The notes under the pieces are model-generated. The model had not been told where the DNA came from and ran no database searches. It saw nothing but the letters and a program-made list of their open reading frames with translations. Shown here one piece after another: positions 1 to 5,852 of a stretch of DNA of 7,386 bases; positions within the stretch are counted from its first letter, which is position 1; each line of letters begins with the position of its first letter. Source of the stretch: Deltaproteobacteria bacterium (GTDB lineage: Bacteria; Desulfobacterota; JAENJC01); contig JAENJC010000108.1 in assembly GCA_016844545.1 (NCBI GenBank), forward strand, positions 1 through 7,386, given 5' to 3'. The position numbers and the translations under genes are program-made.

Positions 1-950
1 TCAACCCTGACGTTCTTGCTGATGGAGGTAGGGTCAATGTCTATATGGATTATCTTGGCGTTAGGGGCAAACTCGCTGATCTTCCCTGTGACCCTGTCGT
101 CAAACCTGGCGCCAATGGCAACGAGAAGGTCGCAGTGGGTCACTGCCATGTTTGCCCTGTAAGTTCCGTGCATCCCGAGCATGCCGAGAGAAAGCCTCTC
201 CTTTGCCGGATATGCGCCAAGCCCCATTAAGGTCATGGTTATGGGCAGTTGGAGCTTGTTTACGAACTTTGTCAGTTCTTCCGATGCATTTGATAGAATT
301 ACCCCTCCACCTGTATAAAGCAGTGGTCTCTTGGCCTCAAGGATCATCTGAATGGCAAGTTTTATCTGTCCCGGATGACCGCTGTAGGTCGGGTTGTAGC
401 TCCTCAACTTTACCTCTTCAGGATAATGATACTCGGTGCTGTCTATCATAACGTCCTTCGGCAGATCTATAAGCACCGGCCCAGGCCTCCCTGTCCTCGC
501 AATATAGAAAGACTCCTTTATTATCCTAGCCAGATCCTTGACGTCCTTAACAAGGTAGTTGTGCTTTGTGCACGGCCTTGTGATGCCAACTATATCAGCC
601 TCCTGGAAGGCGTCGTTACCTATCAGCATGGTGGGCACCTGTCCGGTCAGGACAACCATCGGGATGGAATCCATATATGCCGTTGCAACGCCCGTTACAA
701 TATTTGTAGCTCCGGGCCCTGATGTCGCAAGACATACGCCAACCCTTCCCGTTGACCTTGCATATCCGTCTGCTGCGTGCGCCGCCCCCTGCTCGTGCCT
801 TACAAGGACATGCCTTATCGGGTAGTTCAAAAGCTCATCGTATATATTTAAAACAGCCCCGCCGGGATAACCGAATATGGTATCAACCCCTTCCTTTATG
901 AGGCTCTCCATAAGAATCTGTGCGCCTGTTTTTTTCACGAAATCCTCCAT
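1..950 (-). CDS. ilvB: Acetolactate synthase large (catalytic) subunit, N-terminal 316 codons, cut by the window edge
   Basis: This ThDP-dependent enzyme condenses two pyruvates to acetolactate, or pyruvate and 2-oxobutyrate to acetohydroxybutyrate, the first common step of valine, leucine and isoleucine synthesis in the cytoplasm. Reading the minus strand from 950 gives an uninterrupted frame with family landmarks: FGYPGGAV (26-33), RHEQGAAHAADGYAR (51-65) whose E53 is the expected catalytic glutamate contacting ThDP, SGPGATN (77-83), DAFQEAD (113-119), GMHGTYRAN (259-267) and RFDDRVTGK (282-290). These cover the N-terminal ThDP-binding domain (about 5-170) and most of the central domain. 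The family is usually 560-590 residues, so the C-terminal half lies outside. The start is ambiguous: ATG at 950 has GGAG only 2 nt away, while in-frame GTG at 938 has GGAGG (944-948) at 5 nt and would give the common N-terminus MKKTGAQIL. The regulatory subunit ilvN, if present, would be beyond the left edge. Confidence 0.96.
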   Translation of the reverse strand, partial: MEDFVKKTGAQILMESLIKEGVDTIFGYPGGAVLNIYDELLNYPIRHVLVRHEQGAAHAADGYARSTGRVGVCLATSGPGATNIVTGVATAYMDSIPMVVLTGQVPTMLIGNDAFQEADIVGITRPCTKHNYLVKDVKDLARIIKESFYIARTGRPGPVLIDLPKDVMIDSTEYHYPEEVKLRSYNPTYSGHPGQIKLAIQMILEAKRPLLYTGGGVILSNASEELTKFVNKLQLPITMTLMGLGAYPAKERLSLGMLGMHGTYRANMAVTHCDLLVAIGARFDDRVTGKISEFAPNAKIIHIDIDPTSISKNVRV

Positions 951-1133
951 AACTCCGGTCAAGAGTAAAACTAATTTATTCTCCTGACGCCTGGCTTCTC
1001 ACTTCTGAATTTATTCAGCTCGTATTGGCCTTAGGCATAAGCCTACGATAGGCAGCGGCGCAGGCTATAAAATTAATACATTTTGGGGTGGAAAGTCAAC
1101 TGGTCATAATTTGTCCCTACAGCTTTTTGAGGC
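951..1133 (-). other. ilvB leader region with alternative hairpins
   Basis: This gap separates the Hsp20 stop from ilvB. On the minus strand, CCTGCGCC (1057-1064) can pair with GGCGTCAGG (983-991) apart from one bulged base, closing a multi-branch region. Inside it the segment GCCTA at 1041-1045 (plus-strand reading) can pair with TAGGC at either 1032-1036 or 1049-1053, so only one hairpin can form at a time. A third 5-bp hairpin (CTGAA/TTCAG with loop TTTA) lies at 1005-1018. I found no leader peptide rich in Ile, Val or Leu codons and no T-box signature, so any regulatory role is inference. There is also no clear intrinsic terminator for the chaperone operon here. Confidence 0.3.
1071..1099 (-). 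promoter_or_regulatory. Possible ilvB promoter
   Basis: On the minus strand TTGACT (1094-1099, 5 of 6 to the -35 consensus) is followed 17 bp later by TTAATT (1071-1076, only 3 of 6 to TATAAT); TAATTT shifted by 1 bp is equally weak. The -35 is good and the -10 poor. It sits about 120 bp upstream of ilvB and would separate its transcription from the chaperone genes. If used, the transcript would begin at about 1064, right at the outer stem of the leader. Confidence 0.35.
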
Positions 1134-1583
1134 TTACTCTACCTCTACCTTCACCTGCTTAGGCTTAGCCTCTTCCGCCTTAGGCAGGGTCACCTCAAGG
1201 ACGCCGTCCTTGAACTTGGCCTTTACCTGGTCCTGTTTAACGCTAACAGGAAGACTGAAGGAGCGCATGAAGGTTCCAAAGGAGCGTTCAACCCTGTGGT
1301 AGTTCTCCTCCTTTACCTCCTTCTCCCTCTTTCTCTCGCCTTTCAGGATCAGGGTGTTGTCCTTGACCTCGACAGAGACCTCTTTCCTGTCAACCCCAGG
1401 CAACTCGGCCTTAAGGACGATATTCTCGTCCGTCTCATATATATCTACTGACGGCGACCAGAATGTCGGCATAGCAGCATCCTCCGGCATCCTGAACCTG
1501 GAGAGGCTGTCCTCAAACATCCTGTCCATCCTTTCCCTGAGGGTGATGATGTCTCTGAACGGGTCCCACTTTACAAGCGCCAT
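1134..1583 (-). CDS. hsp20: Small heat-shock protein, Hsp20/alpha-crystallin family
   Basis: This 149-residue protein is an ATP-independent holdase that forms oligomers and keeps unfolding proteins soluble until DnaK refolds them. The start is MALVKWDPFRDI, typical of bacterial class A Hsp20, with GGAGGAG 6 nt upstream; an in-frame upstream ATG at 1628 would run into the dnaK end and has no family support. The variable N-terminal arm (1-41) is followed by the alpha-crystallin domain (about 42-135), including VDIYETDENIVLKAELPGV (46-64) and the hallmark KDGVLEVTLPK (125-135). The short C-terminal tail ends QVKVEVE, where V-x-V resembles the I/V-x-I/V motif that docks neighbouring subunits. It starts 16 bp after the dnaK stop, so the two are almost certainly cotranscribed. 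Confidence 0.95.
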   Translation of the reverse strand: MALVKWDPFRDIITLRERMDRMFEDSLSRFRMPEDAAMPTFWSPSVDIYETDENIVLKAELPGVDRKEVSVEVKDNTLILKGERKREKEVKEENYHRVERSFGTFMRSFSLPVSVKQDQVKAKFKDGVLEVTLPKAEEAKPKQVKVEVE

Positions 1584-1599
1584 ATTACTCTCCTCCTTT

Positions 1600-3507
1600 T
1601 TACTTCTTCTCTTCCTTAAACTCTGCATCTATAACGTCGCCCTCCTGGGCCTTCTTCTCCCCCCCCTCTGGCTCTTGGGTATGCGCATGCTCTTCAGCCT
1701 TGGGCTGCTGATACAGCACCTCGGCAAGCTTGTGGGAGGCCTTTGTGAGCTTGTCCATGCTATCCTTGATCTTGATGGCGTCATTGGTCTCTATCGCCTT
1801 CTTTGCCTCTTCTATGGCCTCCTCGAGGTTCTTTGCGTCTGCTTCCGGGAGTTTTTCCTTGTTCTCTGTGAGGAGCTTTTCAGTGCTGTAAATAAGGGAG
1901 TCGGCCTGGTTCCTTATTTCGACCTCCTCCTTCCTCTTCTTGTCCTCTTCAGCATGGGCCTCGGCGTCCTTCACCATCTTGTCTACCTCGTCCTTGGAAA
2001 GGCCGCTGGATGCAGTGATAACAATCTTCTGCTCCTTCCCTGTACCCATGTCCTTTGCAGCGACATGCAGTATACCGTTAGAATCTATGTCAAAGGCGAC
2101 CTCTACCTGTGGAACACCTCTCGGAGCCGGAGGGAGACCCATAAGATGGAACTTCCCGAGGGTCCTGTTGTCCCTGGCCATATTCCTCTCGCCCTGCAGG
2201 ACATGCACCTCAACAGACGTCTGGCTGTCTGCTGCTGTTGTAAATATCTCGCTCTTCCTTGTAGGTATAGTGGTATTCCTCTCTATAAGCTTTGTCATAA
2301 CACCGCCAAGGGTCTCAATACCAAGAGAAAGAGGGGTCACATCTAATAGCACCAGATCCTTCACGCTGGCATCACCACCAAGTATTCCGGCCTGGATTGC
2401 AGCTCCGACTGCAACGGCCTCATCAGGGTTGACGCTCCTGTTCGGCTCTTTCTGGAACACGGTCTTTACAATATCCTGCACCCTTGGGATCCTGGTAGAG
2501 CCTCCCACCAGCAATGCCTCATCGATCTTGTCAGGGCTCAGCTTTGCATCTGCCATGGCCTTCTTGCACGGTTCAATGCTTCTGCTCAGGATATCTTCCA
2601 CCATCTGCTCGAACTTCCCTCTTGATAGCCTGTAGCTCAGATGTTTTGGCCCTGTGGCATCAGCTGTTATAAACGGCAGGGATATCTCAGTCTCTGTTGT
2701 TGATGAAAGCTCTATCTTCGCCTTTTCAGCTGACTCCTTAAGCCTCTGGAGGGCCATCCTGTCCTTGGAGAGGTCTACCCCTTGGTCCTTCTTGAACTCA
2801 GAAACCAGCCAATCCACAAGCCTCTGGTCTATATTGTCTCCGCCAAGATGGGTATCGCCGTTTGTTGACTTCACCTCGAACACACCATCCCCTATATCAA
2901 GGACGGAGATGTCAAATGTTCCTCCGCCGAAGTCGTAAACTGCGATAGTCCCTTCCTTCTTCTTGTCTTCTCCATAAGCCAGTGCTGAGGCTGTAGGCTC
3001 ATTGATGATCCTTCTTACGTTCAGCCCGGCAATGACCCCCGCATCCTTGGTTGCCTGTCTCTGGGCATCATTGAAGTATGCAGGAGTGGTTATAACCGCA
3101 TCAGTAACAGTCTCCCCAAGATATGCCTCTGCTGCCTCCTTGAGCTTCTTGAGGATCATTGCGGAAATCTCAGGAGCAGTGTAGTGCTTACCCATTATAT
3201 CTACAACCGCCCTCCCCTGGTCGTCTGCAAGGACCTTGTAGGGGACCATCTTCATCTCCTCATTTACCTCGTCAAAGCGGCGTCCCATGAACCTCTTTAT
3301 GGAAAAAACAGTGTTTTCCGGGTTAACAATAGCCTGCCTCTTTGCCACCTGCCCGACCAGTATCTGGCCGTCCTTTGTAAAGGCCACAACAGAAGGGGTA
3401 AGCCTGTTCCCCTCCTGGTTTACAATAACCTTAGCCTCTCCACCCTCCATGACCGCAACCACGGAGTTGGTTGTACCGAGGTCTATACCAATAATCTTGC
3501 TGCCCAT
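1600..3507 (-). CDS. dnaK: Chaperone DnaK (Hsp70)
   Basis: This is an ATP-driven cytosolic foldase. It is complete at 635 residues, the usual length. The nucleotide-binding domain (about 1-383) carries phosphate 1 motif IGIDLGTTNS (6-15), INEPTASALAYG (168-179), phosphate 2 YDFGGGTFDIS (191-201) and adenosine motif LVGGSTRIPRVQ (333-344). The interdomain linker DLVLLDVTPLSLG (384-396) leads to the substrate-binding beta domain (about 390-500) and the helical lid (about 505-600). The disordered tail is charged and ends GDVIDAEFKEEKK, matching the acidic DVxDAEF end of bacterial DnaK. ATG at 3507 has GGAGG (3517-3521) 9 nt upstream and gives the expected MGSKIIGIDLG N-terminus. It heads an operon with the small heat-shock gene. 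grpE and dnaJ are not adjacent, so this may be a stand-alone or second copy. Confidence 0.99.
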   Translation of the reverse strand: MGSKIIGIDLGTTNSVVAVMEGGEAKVIVNQEGNRLTPSVVAFTKDGQILVGQVAKRQAIVNPENTVFSIKRFMGRRFDEVNEEMKMVPYKVLADDQGRAVVDIMGKHYTAPEISAMILKKLKEAAEAYLGETVTDAVITTPAYFNDAQRQATKDAGVIAGLNVRRIINEPTASALAYGEDKKKEGTIAVYDFGGGTFDISVLDIGDGVFEVKSTNGDTHLGGDNIDQRLVDWLVSEFKKDQGVDLSKDRMALQRLKESAEKAKIELSSTTETEISLPFITADATGPKHLSYRLSRGKFEQMVEDILSRSIEPCKKAMADAKLSPDKIDEALLVGGSTRIPRVQDIVKTVFQKEPNRSVNPDEAVAVGAAIQAGILGGDASVKDLVLLDVTPLSLGIETLGGVMTKLIERNTTIPTRKSEIFTTAADSQTSVEVHVLQGERNMARDNRTLGKFHLMGLPPAPRGVPQVEVAFDIDSNGILHVAAKDMGTGKEQKIVITASSGLSKDEVDKMVKDAEAHAEEDKKRKEEVEIRNQADSLIYSTEKLLTENKEKLPEADAKNLEEAIEEAKKAIETNDAIKIKDSMDKLTKASHKLAEVLYQQPKAEEHAHTQEPEGGEKKAQEGDVIDAEFKEEKK

Positions 3508-3548
3508 TTGATCCTACCTCCAAAATATAGAATTTTACCGCTACTTGG

Positions 3549-3577
3549 ATGATAATCATGGGTATGGGGTTTGTCAA
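3549..3577 (-). promoter_or_regulatory. Promoter of the dnaK-hsp20 operon, sigma70 type
   Basis: On the minus strand a perfect TTGACA (3572-3577) and TATCAT (3549-3554, 5 of 6) are separated by exactly 17 bp. Transcription would start near 3542, leaving a leader of about 35 nt with the Shine-Dalgarno GGAGG. No CIRCE inverted repeat (TTAGCACTC/GAGTGCTAA) is present, so HrcA control is not indicated. Confidence 0.72.
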
Positions 3578-3621
3578 GGGCACCACCTTAAAAAAGGGGA
3601 AGACCTTAAAAACAGGTGCCC
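3578..3621 (-). repeat. Tandem TTTTTAAGGT repeat inside a 7-bp inverted repeat, upstream of the dnaK -35
   Basis: The plus-strand word ACCTTAAAAA occurs at 3585-3594 and again at 3603-3612, an 18-bp period. On the minus strand this reads as two TTTTTAAGGT boxes ending 7 bp before the -35 hexamer. The pair is enclosed by GGGCACC (3578-3584) and GGTGCCC (3615-3621). The position suits an activator site or an A/T-rich UP element. The inverted repeat could alternatively be a weak transcription stop for yaeQ, whose gene ends at 3640, although its 30-nt loop and lack of a following T-run argue against this. Confidence 0.45.
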
Positions 3622-3639
3622 CAGTCAAGCGCCCCAATG

Positions 3640-4188
3640 CTAAACAGTCCCATACAACAGATCAGGTTCAACGAGAACATTATTGTTATCATCACCTATC
3701 CATATCTGTCCATCCTGAACAGTGCACTGGAGCGTCATCGTCCTCTGGGCCAGCTCTCCCAATGACCTGGTGGCCGCCTGGGGCAGGGCAATCACCTTCA
3801 GGTTTTTATGTCTGGACAGCTTTTCAGCTATAGGTTGCCACCATCCCTGAACTGTTCTTCCGCCATAGGCATAAAGGTAGACCTCCTTTGCCCGGTTGCA
3901 GGCCTTTCTGATCCTCTTCTCATCAGGAAGACCCACCTCGATCCATATCTCAATCTCACCCGACAGGCTTTTCTGCCAGATATCAGGCTCATCATCTTCG
4001 GCAGATATCCCCTCGGTAAATGTCAGACCATCTGAGGCGTGCAGGGCAAAGGCAAGGAGGCGGACCATCATCCGCTCATCCGTTTCAGAGGGGTGCTGGG
4101 CAATGGTCAGACTGAGGTCGTTGTAGTAGGGGCGATCCATATCTGCGATCTGAAGCTTGGCTTTACATATCGTTGCCTTGATGGCCAT
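3640..4188 (-). CDS. yaeQ: YaeQ family protein
   Basis: This 182-residue protein matches E. coli YaeQ (181 aa) along its length: the start MAIKATICKA, HPSETDERMMVRLLAFAL (32-49), DDEPDIW (65-71), IWIEVGLPDEKRIRKAC (81-97) and RTMTLQCTVQDGQIWI (149-164). YaeQ was first reported as a suppressor of rfaH mutants, and its structure places it in the PD-(D/E)xK nuclease-like fold; its biochemical activity is not firmly established. Acidic residues of DDEPD and E84 in WIEVG are candidate counterparts of the nuclease-fold active site (inference). The start is fixed by family conservation even though the best Shine-Dalgarno (AAAGGAG) is about 14 nt away, an unusually long spacing. It follows the DUF3820 gene by 60 bp and precedes dnaK by 132 bp. 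Confidence 0.93.
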   Translation of the reverse strand: MAIKATICKAKLQIADMDRPYYNDLSLTIAQHPSETDERMMVRLLAFALHASDGLTFTEGISAEDDEPDIWQKSLSGEIEIWIEVGLPDEKRIRKACNRAKEVYLYAYGGRTVQGWWQPIAEKLSRHKNLKVIALPQAATRSLGELAQRTMTLQCTVQDGQIWIGDDNNNVLVEPDLLYGTV

Positions 4189-4217
4189 AGATCTATTATT
4201 ATCTCCTTTTTCAATGC

Positions 4218-4238
4218 GCCCTGTTTATCATACAGGGT
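4218..4238. other. Hairpin between the DUF3820 gene and yaeQ
   Basis: CCCTGT (4219-4224) and ACAGGG (4232-4237) form a perfect 6-bp stem with a 7-nt loop, 11 nt beyond the stop of the DUF3820 gene. On the minus-strand transcript no T-run follows, so it is not a convincing intrinsic terminator. It may be an mRNA-stabilising 3' hairpin or a partial attenuator before yaeQ. Confidence 0.4.
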
Positions 4239-4248
4239 TTGTTGGAAC

Positions 4249-4497
4249 TCACTTTATTATCTGATTAAAGAGATATTCAAGGCCGTTCACCTTGATCTCA
4301 TAGACAGCCTGAAGCATCCTTCCAAGCTCCCCTTCAGGAAACCCTTTCTGTGCAAACCAGACCACATACCGCTCAGGCAGGTCGATAAGGCGGGTCCCGG
4401 CATACTTACCGAAGGGCATCTTCGCCTCAGCCAGTTTCAACAGGTCTCTGGAATCAGGAGAAACCTTAATCCCAGGTTTGCTGTCTTTGGTATTCAT
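4249..4497 (-). CDS. Small DUF3820 family protein
   Basis: This 82-residue protein has no signal peptide or membrane segment and is expected in the cytoplasm. Residues 27-54 hold the DUF3820 core: MPFGKY (27-32), IDLPERYVVWFAQKGFP (38-54), then GELGRMLQAVYEIKVNGLE (56-74), matching the family that Pfam labels a putative quorum-sensing-regulated virulence factor. That label comes from one homologue and its function is not established. The first 20 residues are polar and poorly conserved. ATG at 4497 has AAGGA 6 nt upstream. It lies directly before yaeQ on the same strand and may share its transcript, which hints at, but does not prove, a common role. Confidence 0.88.
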   Translation of the reverse strand: MNTKDSKPGIKVSPDSRDLLKLAEAKMPFGKYAGTRLIDLPERYVVWFAQKGFPEGELGRMLQAVYEIKVNGLEYLFNQIIK

Positions 4498-4527
4498 TCC
4501 ATATCCTTATTGGTCGATTCTATTTAG

Positions 4528-4539
4528 TTTACCGGTAAA
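4528..4539. promoter_or_regulatory. 12-bp perfect palindrome upstream of the DUF3820 gene
   Basis: TTTACCGGTAAA is self-complementary over all 12 bases and lies 30 bp before the start codon, where a promoter or operator would be expected. A weak promoter could overlap it (TTGCAT, 18 bp, TTTAAA further upstream). I do not recognise a regulator for this sequence, and short palindromes also occur by chance. Confidence 0.3.
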
Positions 4540-4658
4540 GCCTTTAAAGCATGCAGCCAACTTTAGATGCAAGCTTTGTTTTTAATAACGGCACGGCTTT
4601 CGTCAGGAGTCGTTCTTTTATAATTTGCTGCTGATTTTGTTTTCAGGCCAGGTTTGTT

Positions 4659-5552
4659 CTACTGATCAAACAAGCCGTCAGGGAGATCTATATTTACCTC
4701 CAAATCGTCCATCAGCACCTCTTCGATCAATCTGCCATTTTTATCAAATGAGGCCGCTTTCAAGGGAAGGAATATCCCCTTGTCAAGCCAGAGTATATAT
4801 CTGTGAACCCCATCAACGACATAATCTGCATTCCCCTCCACCTTCAACATAATCGAAGGCCTCCCTCCGATGGCCTCATCTTTCAATATTTCAGTTTTGC
4901 CCATCTTTTGCAGCTCCATGACGGCCGGGCTAAGGGTCAATATAAAGGAGTTCATCCAGGGGAAAGGTCTTAGCCGGGCCTCTCTTTTTAGAGGATTGTA
5001 AACGATGACTGCGCCGTTGTGCGGTTTCGTAAACTCCATCCTTACAAAACCAGGCCGCTTATAATAATATCTGATAACCTCCTGCGAGACCTCGCTCCTT
5101 GAGCGCAATGTTACCTGGTACGAAACGACACTGCTATAGCTGGCTATTGCAGCAGCAATCGGGTCTGAGCCTTCCATCCCATCTTCCCTATGGCTTTTGA
5201 AGAATAGAAGCTTCTTTTCGCAGTAAAATGAATATTTGCCGACCTTCAGAGGTACAAATTTCATAACTTTAAATTTATTGCCAATTGATTCATTAATATC
5301 CATCCCTGCGTCCGGTTCTTTCATTACAAAAGAATGAGGTATAATGCCAGCCTCTTTCCTGACCTTTATTTCCACTGGGACGTTTACCTTCACTATAATA
5401 CGGTCCGGATTGAAAAAATAACTACCAACCAGGAGCTCAACCCTCTGTATACCGTCCCGGCCAATCTCAGTCTTGAATATATTTTTATCTCCTGCATTTG
5501 AAGCCGAGGGGGTAATTAAAGTCGCAATTAAGCTCCAAAATATGTATCTCAT
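4659..5552 (-). CDS. Secreted cupredoxin domain fused to a LolA-like lipoprotein-sorting domain
   Basis: The 297-residue precursor has a short signal peptide (MRYIFWSLIATLITPSASNA, cleavage after A20 likely), placing it in the periplasm. Residues 25-128 look like a cupredoxin: VELLVGSYFFNPDRIIVKVNVPVEI, then PHSF with H73, FYC with C111, and SHREDGMEG with H121 and M126, the expected His-Cys-His-Met type 1 copper set. The Cys-to-His loop (EKKLLFFKS) is longer than in plastocyanin. Residues 130-297 resemble LolA/RseB-like proteins: an amphipathic start (IAAAIASYSSVVSYQVTLRS), VIRYYYKRPGFVRMEF (159-174), a LWLDKGIFLPLKAASFD strand pair (254-270) and the closing DLEVNIDLPDGLFDQ. The cupredoxin stops right after GMEG, so its last strand seems missing or replaced. 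Start ATG 5552 has GGAG 9 nt upstream. Electron transfer or copper-dependent envelope function is inferred. It has no operon partner on its strand, with a 161-bp gap to the DUF3820 gene. Confidence 0.8.
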   Translation of the reverse strand: MRYIFWSLIATLITPSASNAGDKNIFKTEIGRDGIQRVELLVGSYFFNPDRIIVKVNVPVEIKVRKEAGIIPHSFVMKEPDAGMDINESIGNKFKVMKFVPLKVGKYSFYCEKKLLFFKSHREDGMEGSDPIAAAIASYSSVVSYQVTLRSRSEVSQEVIRYYYKRPGFVRMEFTKPHNGAVIVYNPLKREARLRPFPWMNSFILTLSPAVMELQKMGKTEILKDEAIGGRPSIMLKVEGNADYVVDGVHRYILWLDKGIFLPLKAASFDKNGRLIEEVLMDDLEVNIDLPDGLFDQ

Positions 5553-5574
5553 TTGTTTGTTCTCCTTTTTTTCA

Positions 5575-5601
5575 ATTTTAGCATAACTCTTTTTTTGTCG
5601 A
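5575..5601 (-). promoter_or_regulatory. Promoter of the cupredoxin/LolA-like gene
   Basis: On the minus strand an extended -10, TGCTAAAAT (TAAAAT at 5575-5580, 5 of 6 with the upstream TG), follows TCGACA (5596-5601, 5 of 6) with a 15-bp spacer. The short spacer is offset by the extended -10. Transcription would start near 5569, giving a leader of about 17 nt that just holds the Shine-Dalgarno site. An 11-bp palindrome TTTAC-A-GTAAA (5603-5613) sits immediately upstream of the -35. Confidence 0.5.
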
Positions 5602-5659
5602 ATTTACAGTAAAACCCATCTCCTAAGGGAAAATTAGGGATACGACTACACAAAATTTG

Positions 5660-5685
5660 TTGACTATTTTTCACCCCTGTATAAT
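5660..5685 (+). promoter_or_regulatory. Possible promoter toward the ORF6N gene
   Basis: A perfect TATAAT (5680-5685) is preceded by TTGACT (5660-5665), but the spacer is only 14 bp. With a 17-bp spacer the -35 would be the poor TTGTTG (5657-5662). A start near 5692 would leave a 160-nt leader before the ORF6N gene. Confidence 0.35.
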
Positions 5686-5852
5686 AATCCACACAGCTTC
5701 ATGTTCTAATCTTCCTGTAAAGGCGGTAGATATGCAAGCATCAACCCTTCCCAGACGGGTGTTAGACAAAATCCAGTCCTTTCTTTGTTTCATTCCATTT
5801 AATAAATCCGTAAAACTCTGTATGTACGCTGATTGCAGCGAGGGGGCTGTAA

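Larger units (their letters stand above)
5553..5852. other. Divergent intergenic region
   Basis: These 300 bp separate the minus-strand cupredoxin/LolA-like gene from the plus-strand ORF6N gene. They hold a promoter for the former, a candidate promoter for the latter, a 5-bp hairpin CCTAA/TTAGG (5622-5638) and a hairpin CGCTG/CAGCG (5827-5840) ending just before the ORF6N Shine-Dalgarno. A TTG-initiated frame of 67 codons (5657-5860) has no family resemblance and is not called. No repeat, RNA gene or mobile-element end was recognised. Confidence 0.6.

Noticed and set aside
951..1133. Leader peptide attenuator for ilvB
   Set aside because: The only short ATG frames encode M-Y and MPKANTS, with no run of Ile, Val or Leu codons.
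1354..2346. 330-codon open frame on the plus strand opposite dnaK and hsp20
   Set aside because: It is antisense to two certain genes, has low-complexity Leu-rich content typical of a shadow frame, and shows no family motif.
3559..3580. Sigma32-like heat-shock promoter (CTTGAC and CCCCAT) before dnaK
   Set aside because: The two elements are only a few bases apart, while sigma32 promoters need about 11-16 bp; the sigma70-type reading fits better.
3578..3621. Intrinsic terminator after yaeQ
   Set aside because: The 7-bp stem has a loop of about 30 nt and is not followed by a T-run on the minus strand; the T-runs lie inside the loop.
3431..3637. 68-codon minus-strand frame across the dnaK start
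   Set aside because: It overlaps the dnaK promoter and 5' end in another frame and looks like translated intergenic sequence.
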